Source of the DNA: CAYZGU01 sp964478165
GTDB taxonomy: Bacteria; Poribacteria; WGA-4E; JAJDTR01
Length of the DNA stretch: 64,000 nt
Assembly: GCA_964478165.1 (NCBI GenBank)
Contig: CAYZGU010000032.1
Location: 131,582-195,581 of the forward strand
Direction: 5' to 3'
Positions 27,519-34,422 of the stretch are shown here, piece after piece. Position numbers and translations under genes: made by a program. Positions within the stretch are counted from its first letter, which is position 1; each line of letters starts with the position of its first letter. The notes beneath the pieces are model-generated. The model was given only the letters and a program-made list of their open reading frames with translations, was not told the origin of the DNA and ran no database searches.

Positions 27519-27592
27519 GGGCCCATAGCTCAGTCGGTTAGAGCAGCCGGCTCATAACCGGCCGGTCCTAGGTTCGAGTCCTAGTGGGCCCA
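27519..27592 (+). tRNA. tRNA with CAT anticodon (probably tRNA-Ile2, else elongator Met)
   Basis: Acceptor GGGCCCA/TGGGCCC, D-arm GCTC AGTCGGTTA GAGC, anticodon stem GCCGG/CCGGC with loop CTCATAA, T-arm CTAGG TTCGAGT CCTAG, discriminator A, no encoded CCA. A paired 1-72 end excludes the initiator. The GAGCAG-x-CGGCTCATAACCG and GGTTCGAGTCCTA stretches match lysidine-modified tRNA-Ile2 as I recall it from Bacillus better than elongator Met. Confidence 0.85.
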
Positions 27593-27627
27593 TTTTTCTG
27601 TCGAGTTCTGGTTGACATGATTCGAAT

Positions 27628-27703
27628 GGGGCGTTAGCTCAGGGGTACGAGCGCTACCTTCACACGGTAGAAGTCACTGGTTCAAATCCAGTACGCCCCA
27701 CCA
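27628..27703 (+). tRNA. tRNA-Val (anticodon CAC)
   Basis: Acceptor GGGGCGT/ACGCCCC, anticodon stem CTACC/GGTAG with loop TTCACAC, T-arm ACTGG TTCAAAT CCAGT. Discriminator A is followed by an encoded CCA. It lies 35 bases after the CAT tRNA and likely shares its transcript. Confidence 0.93.
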
Positions 27704-27995
27704 TTTTAGATAAGCATGGGAATCTAGAAAATGTGGATTCTCGGCGGATTTAACCCCCTTCACCATCAGGGGTATTCGTTACTGATTGTCCGAGTCCATT
27801 TATCAATTAGTTGAGGTGTGTAGTGGTTTATGCTGAATGTGTTTCGTTGCCAACTAACTGACCTCGTTTAGGACATCGAAAGCGTTAGTGGTGCTTGCAT
27901 ATCCCCAATCGCAGATATCTGTGATAGCGGAGTCAACCCAAGAAAGACACGAATTTCATTACTCGAGTCACAACGAATCGGGAGGAGATACACAC

Positions 27996-28688
27996 ATGAG
28001 CTTCTTTAAGCGAGTTTGCACAGTGTTTAGAGCTAACGTTAATCACGCACTGACCCAGGTAGAAGATGCGGAAAAAATTCTGAATCAGACAATCCTTGAG
28101 ATGAATGAGCAGCTTTCCGATGCGAAACGGAAAGTGGCGGCGGCGATCGCCGATGAGAAGCGACTTCAGAAACGGCAACAAGAAAGTGCTGCGCAGGCTG
28201 ATCAGTGGGAGGAAAATGCAACAAGCGCAGTTCAGAAAGATCGTGACGATCTCGCCTGTGAAGCACTTTCACGAAGAAATGAGCATCAGAAACTGGCAGG
28301 TGAATACATGGCACAGTGGGAAAAACAGAAAGAGGCTGTGGATCAATTTAAGGAACACCTCCAAGTTCTACAACGTAAAATCGAAGAAGCCTCACGCAAG
28401 AAGAACTTGCTGATTGCTCGGCAGAAACGTGCGAAAGCGCAGAAGCAGATCCACGAGACAATGGCGGGAATGAAGGAAAATACAGCCTTTGATGCTTTTG
28501 AGCGAATGGAACAGAAAGTTGACGACGCGGAAGCAAGTGCGGACGCCTTGGTTGAGATGGCAGCGGACTCAACCGATGCCAAACTTGAAGAGGAATTTGC
28601 CCAGCTAGAGGGGACCAGTAGTGTTGATGCTGATCTCGCGGCGTTGAAAGCTAAGGTTACCAAGGATACGTCCTCAGTCAATGCGTAA
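27996..28688 (+). CDS. pspA: PspA/IM30-family membrane-stress protein
   Basis: 230 residues from the ATG at 27996, preceded by a perfect GGAGGAG; the frame is open 36 codons further up without reason. ESCRT-III-like PspA proteins coat and protect the inner membrane. The start MSFFKRVCTVFRANVNHALTQVEDAEKILNQ is typical (amphipathic helix 0 and helix 1). A long Glu/Lys/Gln-rich coiled coil (about 25-190) follows, then a variable acidic tail. No pspF/pspBC genes are adjacent, and I see no sigma-54 promoter, so control differs from the enterobacterial system. Terminator-like hairpin downstream. Confidence 0.9.
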   Translation: MSFFKRVCTVFRANVNHALTQVEDAEKILNQTILEMNEQLSDAKRKVAAAIADEKRLQKRQQESAAQADQWEENATSAVQKDRDDLACEALSRRNEHQKLAGEYMAQWEKQKEAVDQFKEHLQVLQRKIEEASRKKNLLIARQKRAKAQKQIHETMAGMKENTAFDAFERMEQKVDDAEASADALVEMAADSTDAKLEEEFAQLEGTSSVDADLAALKAKVTKDTSSVNA

Positions 28689-28746
28689 AGCGCGGTTTTT
28701 GCAAGAATTTGTCCCTGCGTCTTGATGAATTTCGCGGTATGTTGTG

Positions 28747-28802
28747 AAAGCCTGTTTGAACGGGGGTCCCTCATTGATATCTGACTTTCCAAACGGGCTT
28801 TT
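28747..28802 (+). terminator. Probable terminator after pspA
   Basis: AAAGCCTGTTTG (28747-28758) pairs with CAAACGGGCTTT (28790-28801) through 12 positions with one G-U, over a 31-base loop, and TTTT ends the 3' arm. The long loop lowers confidence. Confidence 0.5.
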
Positions 28803-28898
28803 GGATGCCATCGCGTCAATCTCTCACCGCCTGGTGATTAATGCGTTTATGATTGTGCCATAGCCGGCCCAGCCTTTTCCCTTCCTTCGAATGTTTTT

Positions 28899-29612
28899 TC
28901 ACCTTTCTTTTTTCCACGTTTCATATTCAGCGAGCGTTTTTTTATTGGGTGGATAGATGCCGATGATACTTTCCCCGTTTTGGATTTTTCGAAGGAGAAA
29001 CTCTTCTTTCTCCTCCATTTCTAACGAGATTTGCGCCACTTTCTCCGCATATTCAACCGGTACGACAACCACACCCTCCTCATCCCCCACAATTATGTCA
29101 TCGGGGAAAACTGCAACTTCACCACAGGCAATTGGGACTTGGATTTCGGAAGGATAGTGTACGGTTTTATTGGAGTGAGCGTTCATCCCGGCTGCATAGG
29201 CGGCGAGACCGATTTTCGCGATGGTAGGACTATCACGGAAAGCGCCATCGGTTACTACACCCGCTGCACCGCGTTTATATATGCGTGTTGCGAGGATGTC
29301 TCCCATTGTTCCGGCCCTCGTATCGCCCCTTGCATCGATAACCAGAACATCTCCTTCCCCAATACGTTCAATTCCTAGACGTTGGACGTCCTTCAGATTG
29401 TCGACTTCACCCGAATTTAAATCTTCACGAGCGGGTACATACCGAAGTGTGAACGCTGGCCCTGCCATTTTCATGCTTGGCCGAAGTGGTGAGACGCGAT
29501 GCATGTAGCTCTGGCTCAGGCCGAACTGCTTCAGCGCCGTTGTTAACGTTGCAGTGCTCGGGATGAGAAGTTGCTGAACAATTTCATCTGGAATCCTTTT
29601 GCTGTTAGGCAT
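28899..29612 (-). CDS. RraA-family protein (HMG aldolase / oxaloacetate decarboxylase-like)
   Basis: 237 residues. The RraA/DlpA fold is recognised by TATLTTALKQFG at the start, MAGPAFTLRYVP, GDVLVIDARGD and GAAGVVTDGAFRDSP, where Arg and Asp shape the metal/oxyanion site. FPDDIIVGDEEGVVVVP then closes the domain. Family members cleave 4-hydroxy-4-methyl-2-oxoglutarate or decarboxylate oxaloacetate with a divalent metal; true RNase E inhibition is unlikely here. The C-terminus (EKEEFLLRKIQNGESIIGIYPPNKK) is the usual extension. GGAAGGAAC precedes the ATG. Likely transcribed with the small basic protein just upstream. Convergent with pspA. Confidence 0.88.
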   Translation of the reverse strand: MPNSKRIPDEIVQQLLIPSTATLTTALKQFGLSQSYMHRVSPLRPSMKMAGPAFTLRYVPAREDLNSGEVDNLKDVQRLGIERIGEGDVLVIDARGDTRAGTMGDILATRIYKRGAAGVVTDGAFRDSPTIAKIGLAAYAAGMNAHSNKTVHYPSEIQVPIACGEVAVFPDDIIVGDEEGVVVVPVEYAEKVAQISLEMEEKEEFLLRKIQNGESIIGIYPPNKKTLAEYETWKKER

Positions 29613-29632
29613 TGCATTGTTCCTTCCGCGAA

Positions 29633-29881
29633 TTACAAATCTGTGATTCCTGTGGAATCAGGTACTAGTTTGCCCTGGGATTGTCGCATTCGCTTTAACC
29701 ACTTGTTTTGTATGCGCTTTTTTTTTGAACGAGGTGACTGCCATTGCTGTTGGTCCTTAGGTTTCAAACTTCTTGATTCTGGCTGTGCTGAGTTAAGCTG
29801 TCGGTCAGATTGATCTGTTTTGCGAATGGCTTCCATGCGTTCTCGGAGTGTTGTTGATTTTTGTGTGCGTTTGGATGGCAT
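29633..29881 (-). CDS. Candidate small basic protein upstream of rraA
   Basis: 82 residues, ATG at 29881, extremely polar and rich in Lys, Arg, Gln and Ser with no Cys (MPSKRTQKSTTLRERM at the start, SKKKRIQNKWLKRMRQSQGK near the end). The frame is bracketed by a good promoter 40 bases upstream and by the RraA gene 20 bases downstream, with ACGGAG before the start. I do not recognise the family. The composition suggests a nucleic-acid-binding or intrinsically disordered protein. It could still be a fortuitous frame in a leader. Confidence 0.42.
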   Translation of the reverse strand: MPSKRTQKSTTLRERMEAIRKTDQSDRQLNSAQPESRSLKPKDQQQWQSPRSKKKRIQNKWLKRMRQSQGKLVPDSTGITDL

Positions 29882-29921
29882 TGTGGGTGTTCTCCGTCCT
29901 TTCACCAGCTACTCATGGGAG

Positions 29922-29950
29922 ATTTTATAATAGTTTATCATTGAGGTCAA
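29922..29950 (-). promoter_or_regulatory. Promoter for the small-protein/rraA unit
   Basis: On the minus strand TTGACC (29950-29945), 17 bases, TAAAAT (29927-29922): five of six matches in each hexamer. The leader to the ATG at 29881 is about 35 bases. Confidence 0.6.
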
Positions 29951-30134
29951 CAGGATTTTTGACTGAAGAGCAAGAACAATCCGAAATGTCGTGTTCGTGC
30001 GTCTGTCACAATTTCAGAAACATCTCCTCCGTTGAGTATGATTGAATTACGAATGATTCCCGTGGAATGTAGTGAAACGAAACGGATATAATGACTCTCT
30101 AATTCTTCTATATTAAAGTACTGGGAGATTTCGA

Positions 30135-30162
30135 TTGACACCACGTAATGAAGCCGTATAAT
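30135..30162 (+). promoter_or_regulatory. Perfect sigma-70 promoter inside a gene-poor gap
   Basis: TTGACA (30135-30140), 16-base spacer, TATAAT (30157-30162). In this window hexamers this good otherwise drive tRNA genes, so a strongly transcribed product is expected from about 30169. Confidence 0.7.
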
Positions 30163-30268
30163 TAAGTTCAGGAGTGATGGAATCTCTGCTCACACTAGTA
30201 TCATTATGTTTGTGTTTTCGGCATATGAATTATGGGTTTCCGTGAGCTTTTTCGATGTGGAGGTGTTG

Positions 30269-30493
30269 ATGAAGCGATTGACAGAATTGATGCCTCTCAA
30301 TCCGTGCGATAGAAATGGGATTCTTCCTCGACTCAGATTACAGGTTTCAGCGGCTCCATTGGTGGTTAGTAGCTACGTGATTGTCAGGTGTCCATGCAGA
30401 TTAGGAGGCTTCTTGTGGTTGGTGCGTTGGACATCGAACACACCTTCCGATTCCCCACTGAGCTTCGGTCGTAGGCTTGTGGTTCGAGATTAA
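30269..30493 (+). CDS. Candidate 74-residue small protein (unknown)
   Basis: The ATG follows GGAGG at five bases, about 100 bases behind the perfect promoter at 30135, and the TAA stop is two bases before a 17-pair hairpin. The product starts MKRLTELMPLNPCDRNGILP and continues basic with a hydrophobic centre (APLVVSSYVIV) and three Cys. I recognise no family. Alternatives: the 5' remnant of a decayed larger gene (protein-like pieces continue to 31183), or a non-coding RNA whose frame is accidental. Confidence 0.35.
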   Translation: MKRLTELMPLNPCDRNGILPRLRLQVSAAPLVVSSYVIVRCPCRLGGFLWLVRWTSNTPSDSPLSFGRRLVVRD

Positions 30494-30494
30494 T

Positions 30495-30545
30495 TTAAAG
30501 CAGATCGCGACAATTTCCAATAACCGATGTCGCGAATTGCTTTAA
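30495..30545 (+). terminator. Very strong hairpin after the small ORF
   Basis: TTAAAGCA/TGCTTTAA (outer) and TCGCGACA/TGTCGCGA (inner) give 16 Watson-Crick pairs plus one G-U with a single A-A mismatch, around a 15-base loop. The 3' arm ends CTTTAA without a long T-run, so it may be a terminator, a 3' RNA stabiliser or a protein-binding palindrome. Confidence 0.6.
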
Positions 30546-30785
30546 TGGATCAACTTCGTGTTCAAAATTCGTCGCGCATCTAGGATTTGTTATCTCAATG
30601 CGGTTGTCGGTTGGACTGAGAAAGACTCTGCGACGTGTCAGGAAAATCTCAGCAAATGGCAATGTTAGATTTACGCGGCGTTGAGATTTCGAGGATTCGT
30701 TTGATTCCGCCCATATTATTTGTGAATTTATTAAGGAGCCTACTGTGTAGGAGAGTAGATTGTGCGTCGGAATTCTGTGTTGTGT

Positions 30786-31183
30786 CCAGGTTCTGGAATC
30801 CAATTCCCTGTGGGGAGTTTAATTAACGATGAACTTGCGCTTTGGTATGTCACTACGGTTCTCCGAATGCCGTTCTGTAGATGCGAGGGGCCTTAAGGTT
30901 TCCAGCGAATGAAGTGTAGGTCTGTGCTTTCCTGTCGACAATGGCTATGGTTGACCATAGGTGACAGACGGATGTAGGGAAGACGTTGGAAGTTGCCTGC
31001 TCGGAACCGCTCTTTGACGCAACAGTCTGATCCACATGTGGATACCTTTGTGTACGGGCCAGTGGTTCGATTTCGGGTTGGAAAATGGATTTTTATAGTG
31101 TCGTCAAAGATGATGGTGCAGTGATGCTTCAGGGAGCGTTTCAATGGTTTTACGGAACAGAACTAATCCAAACCGATGATTGA
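30786..31183 (+). pseudogene. Broken coding remnant upstream of the metallo-hydrolase gene
   Basis: Protein-like pieces appear in changing frames. SGIQFPVGSLINDELALWY lies in 30786-30896, ending at a stop. DTFVYGPVVRFRVGKW lies near 31038-31088. One base out of frame, FYSVVKDDGAVMLQ and GAFQWFYGTEL follow up to the TGA at 31181. The join GKW-(frameshift)-FYS with a following DDG looks like a glycosidase/beta-propeller blade, but I cannot assign a family. The frame changes argue for an eroded gene rather than an intact one. It may belong with the small ORF at 30269. Confidence 0.35.
30932..30967. repeat. Nested palindrome
   Basis: CTATGGT-TG-ACCATAG (30945-30960) is flanked by CTGTC (30932-30936) and GACAG (30963-30967). 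The symmetry suits a dimeric regulator site or an RNA hairpin. It sits 290 bases before the metallo-hydrolase gene. Confidence 0.5.
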
Positions 31184-31257
31184 TTTGAGGGTGTGATGAC
31201 AACAGAATCTAACTACGTGCGATGCGGACAACGACTCAGATTCCTTGGGAGCAGCTG

Positions 31258-32091
31258 ATGAAACTCGGTGATTTTGATTTGCACGTAGTAAGCGATGGAA
31301 CCTTTCGCTTGGACGGCGGAGCGATGTTTGGCATCATACCCAAAATGTTGTGGGAGAAGACCGATTCTGCTGATGAAAGAAACCGAATCCAATTGGGGCT
31401 AAATTGTCTGCTGATTCGAACGCCGACAGAAACCATCTTGGTGGATACGGGGATTGGTGAAAATTTCAACGAAAAATTTGCGTTTCTATATGCCATAGAT
31501 AAATCCGAAACGAATCTCTTGAGAAGCCTGGCTGCTCTCGGAGTGACACGGGAAGAGGTGACAAGAATTGTTTTAACGCACCTTCATTTCGACCATGCAG
31601 GCGGTAGTTGCTTTCTAGACGGAGATGGGACATTAAAGTCCACCTTTCCGAACGCGACATACTATATAAACGCCAAAGAACTGCTACAGGCAAAGCAGCC
31701 AGACGTACGCAGTAGAGGGAGTTATTTTCCATATGCTTGGGAGTTAATTCAGCAGAAGGGACAGGTTGTTCTTACTTGCGGAAGTGAAGAAATTGTGCCC
31801 GGCGTTTCGGTGATGCTTACGCCAGGACATACGGAATATCATCAGTCCATCATTTTACATTCCGGTGGTCTAACTGCGTGTTTCTTGGGAGATCTGGTGC
31901 CAACTCCGTCACACCTAAAAATCCATTATGTTATGGGCATCGACCTCTTTCCAAAAACGGCGATGGAGAGCAAGCAGTGGGTGTTGAAGCGTGCACAAAC
32001 TGAACGGTGGCTGCTGTTTTTTGCGCACTCGACGCAGGTGAAAGCTGGTTATTTGGCCGGAGAATCTGACCTGGATCCGGTTGAGATGTAG
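31258..32091 (+). CDS. Metallo-beta-lactamase-fold hydrolase
   Basis: 277 residues from the ATG at 31258 (GGGAG six bases before it; the upstream in-frame ATG at 31222 adds an unlikely N-terminus). The di-zinc motif HLHFDH spans residues 108-113. The following ligands are visible: His in TPGHTEYHQS, Asp in LGDLVPT and the terminal His in FAHSTQV. The N-terminal ILVDTGIG strand is typical. This subgroup resembles quorum-sensing lactonase/MBL hydrolases acting on esters or lactones; the actual substrate cannot be told. Cytoplasmic, single gene, preceded by the decayed interval. Confidence 0.9.
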   Translation: MKLGDFDLHVVSDGTFRLDGGAMFGIIPKMLWEKTDSADERNRIQLGLNCLLIRTPTETILVDTGIGENFNEKFAFLYAIDKSETNLLRSLAALGVTREEVTRIVLTHLHFDHAGGSCFLDGDGTLKSTFPNATYYINAKELLQAKQPDVRSRGSYFPYAWELIQQKGQVVLTCGSEEIVPGVSVMLTPGHTEYHQSIILHSGGLTACFLGDLVPTPSHLKIHYVMGIDLFPKTAMESKQWVLKRAQTERWLLFFAHSTQVKAGYLAGESDLDPVEM

Positions 32092-32333
32092 TTTTTGGAA
32101 TAGGCTCGATGTGCTAGGTGATACGTGTATAGAACAATCAGAGATATGCTAGACCGAACTTGTTGAAGAAGATTCCATCGAGGCCGATGAGATGGTTTTC
32201 TGAGTTGTTCGACAATCGAGTTTCTCGAGGGCATTACTTGGGATTCGTGGCGTAAAATGTGCGACTAATCGTACCATACAGCGCGCAGATGTGCGCACAT
32301 AGAAATTGGATGTCATGCCGTTGCCAATTTTGT

Positions 32334-32362
32334 TTGACTGTTTTTGAGATGAGCGGTATAAT
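32334..32362 (+). promoter_or_regulatory. Promoter of the cyclophilin lipoprotein gene
   Basis: TTGACT (32334-32339), 17-base spacer, TATAAT (32357-32362). About 34 bases of leader precede the ATG, with GGAGG within it. Confidence 0.75.
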
Positions 32363-32402
32363 TACGGCTGAAAACTGTACTTGGAGAGTGGAGGTTTATA
32401 TA

Positions 32403-32954
32403 ATGAAAACCCTGAGAGTGCAGTCGTTGTTTCTGTGCGCATTACTTCTATTCTTGATTGCTTGCGATGGAGGTTTGACGTCAAAACCCATGGTGACCAT
32501 TGAAACAGATAGGGGAAAGATCGTTATCCAACTGTATCCGGATGCGGCCCCTGTGACAGTAGAAAATTTCCTTACGCTCGTTGAACAAGGATTCTACGAT
32601 GGGCTTACGTTCCATAGGCACGATCCTGGATTTGTTATCCAGGCTGGGGATCCAAAAGGGAATGGTAGTGGGGGACCGGGTTGGACAATCCCTGGCGAAT
32701 TCCAAGACCCAGAGTTGCGTGCTAAAATGCCCTCACACGGGAGAGGTGTTGTTGCGATGGCACGAACGGCTTTTCCAAACTCTGCAGGTAGTCAATTCTA
32801 TATCTGTCTTAACCAAGATGCCGACCGATATCGTCATCTTGAAGGACAGTATACTGCTTTCGGTCGTGTAATTGACGGACTGGATGTTGTGGACGAGATT
32901 CGCGTTGGGGACAGAATGGACAAAGTAACGACGGGAAAAACTCGCGCTCACTAA
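32403..32954 (+). CDS. Cyclophilin-type peptidyl-prolyl isomerase, lipoprotein
   Basis: 183 residues. The ATG follows GGAGG at eight bases; the longer upstream frame is not needed. A lipoprotein signal ends LLFLIAC with Cys21, so the enzyme should be membrane-anchored in the periplasm. The cyclophilin core is clear: IVIQLYPDAAPVTVENF, FHRHDPGFVIQAGDP (Arg72 is the catalytic arginine), MARTAFPNSAGSQFYI and YTAFGRVIDGLDVVD. It lacks the Trp-rich insert of eukaryotic forms. It helps fold exported proteins by Pro isomerisation. Own promoter; kamA follows after 295 bases. Confidence 0.92.
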   Translation: MKTLRVQSLFLCALLLFLIACDGGLTSKPMVTIETDRGKIVIQLYPDAAPVTVENFLTLVEQGFYDGLTFHRHDPGFVIQAGDPKGNGSGGPGWTIPGEFQDPELRAKMPSHGRGVVAMARTAFPNSAGSQFYICLNQDADRYRHLEGQYTAFGRVIDGLDVVDEIRVGDRMDKVTTGKTRAH

Positions 32955-33249
32955 TCCAGGAAACATTTATCGGAAATTCTCACCTAAAGAATGTGAAGAG
33001 AACATCGTCCAACCTTTATCTAGCCTTCCCCTGCAGCAATCTGGAGATTGGTTTGGTTACGGCTGAGCGTTGCCTAGCGATTCGTTTGGGAGCGGAAGTG
33101 CCAAATCTATTTTTCTATCCAGACACGTTAACCAGTCGTTTGTCGCGCGAGGTGTAGTTAGAACTGGATAATACTCTGTACTCTCCTAAATCTTAACACT
33201 AAAACACATCGATAAAAAACGGCTCTAAACTGAAAGGATTTCAGACTAC

Positions 33250-34305
33250 ATGGAAGAATGGAAGCGCCTTGTTCGAGACACGGTTGACACGCCCGAAAAA
33301 CTTGCGGCTGCCCTCGATGTCGATCTCGAAAAGATGAGAAAAATACATGACGAGTTTCCAATTCGCATTAACCCCTACTACCTCAGCCTGATCGAAGAGG
33401 TAGGAGATCCGATCTGGAAACAGGTGGTTCCAGATTCAAGAGAGTTAATGGCAACGGGTGTTGAAGACCCGCTTCATGAAGAAGAAGATAGCGACGTGCC
33501 AAATGTTACGCATCGTTATCCGGATCGAGTGCTTTTTTATGTGAACTATATGTGTCCCATTTACTGCCGATTTTGCACGAGAAAACGTAAGGTAGGTGAC
33601 CCATATTCAATTCCTGATGACAACGCTGAACGAGGTCTACAATATTTGCGCGAGCATCCTGAGATTCGTGATGTCATTATCTCTGGTGGAGATCCCCTTA
33701 TGCTCAGCGATCGAAAAATTGATTACATCGTTAGTGGCATTCGCGCTATCGACCATATCGAAATTATCCGAATTGGATCGCGAGTTCCGGTTACTCTACC
33801 ACAACGCATCACGCCCGAGCTGTGTTCAATTCTAAAACAGCACCACCCATTCTACATAAACACGCATTTCAATCATCCTCGTGAAATTACTTCCCAAGCA
33901 GCAACTGCATGTAGCCTGCTTGCTGATGCTGGCATTCCACTCGGCAATCAGACTGTTCTGTTGAAAGGCGTCAATGACGATCCGGAAACAATGTGCGAAC
34001 TGATGAAAAAATTGCTTGCGATTCGAGTGAAGCCTTACTATATTTATCAGGCTGACCTCGTGGTTGGTACAGATCACTTTCGCACGTCCATCAAACAGGG
34101 ACTTGAGATTATCGCTGCGTTACGTGGTCATATCTCAGGTCTTGGCGTGCCGCACTATGTAGTCGATGCTCCAGGGGGTGGTGGAAAGATTGCACTGCTC
34201 CCCGACCCGGTTGTATCGTTTGATGATGAGGAAATCAAGCTAAAAAACTACGAGGGTGGGATATATAGTTACCCTAGTATTCCATTCTACGATGAAGATT
34301 GGTAA
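33250..34305 (+). CDS. kamA: Lysine 2,3-aminomutase family radical SAM enzyme
   Basis: 351 residues. The radical-SAM cluster is Cys102, Cys106, Cys109 (YMCPIYCRFCTRK). The PLP lysine is Lys313 in DAPGGGGK. Asp269 (YQADLVVG) and Asp306 (VVDAPGG) lie 37 apart, and Asp306 is 7 before the PLP lysine, exactly the spacing of Asp293, Asp330 and Lys337 in the clostridial enzyme. Those Asp residues bind the lysine side-chain amine, and they are replaced in glutamate 2,3-aminomutase. Conversion of L-lysine to beta-lysine is therefore likely. The C-terminal oligomerisation tail is about 40 residues shorter. No ablB or efp gene is next to it. Confidence 0.88.
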   Translation: MEEWKRLVRDTVDTPEKLAAALDVDLEKMRKIHDEFPIRINPYYLSLIEEVGDPIWKQVVPDSRELMATGVEDPLHEEEDSDVPNVTHRYPDRVLFYVNYMCPIYCRFCTRKRKVGDPYSIPDDNAERGLQYLREHPEIRDVIISGGDPLMLSDRKIDYIVSGIRAIDHIEIIRIGSRVPVTLPQRITPELCSILKQHHPFYINTHFNHPREITSQAATACSLLADAGIPLGNQTVLLKGVNDDPETMCELMKKLLAIRVKPYYIYQADLVVGTDHFRTSIKQGLEIIAALRGHISGLGVPHYVVDAPGGGGKIALLPDPVVSFDDEEIKLKNYEGGIYSYPSIPFYDEDW

Positions 34306-34422
34306 TTCAACTGCTTCTGTCACATGCGGTGACCAATATTCCACTTCGATGCCTATCTTGTTTCAATTAGGGGCATTATTTATTAAACTCATATCTTCGT
34401 GACTGCTCCTGAGGAAGCTAAA

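Larger units (their letters stand above)
29951..31257. other. 1.3-kb gap with promoter, small ORF and gene remnants
   Basis: No recognised intact gene. On the plus strand it holds, in order, a perfect promoter (30135-30162), an SD-led 74-codon frame (30269-30493), a very strong hairpin (30495-30545), broken protein-like pieces (30786-31183) and a nested palindrome (30932-30967). All are listed separately. Confidence 0.5.

Noticed and set aside
27730..27995. Sigma-54 promoter for pspA
   Set aside because: A GG...GC pair occurs, but its spacing is far from the ten bases needed between the -24 and -12 elements.
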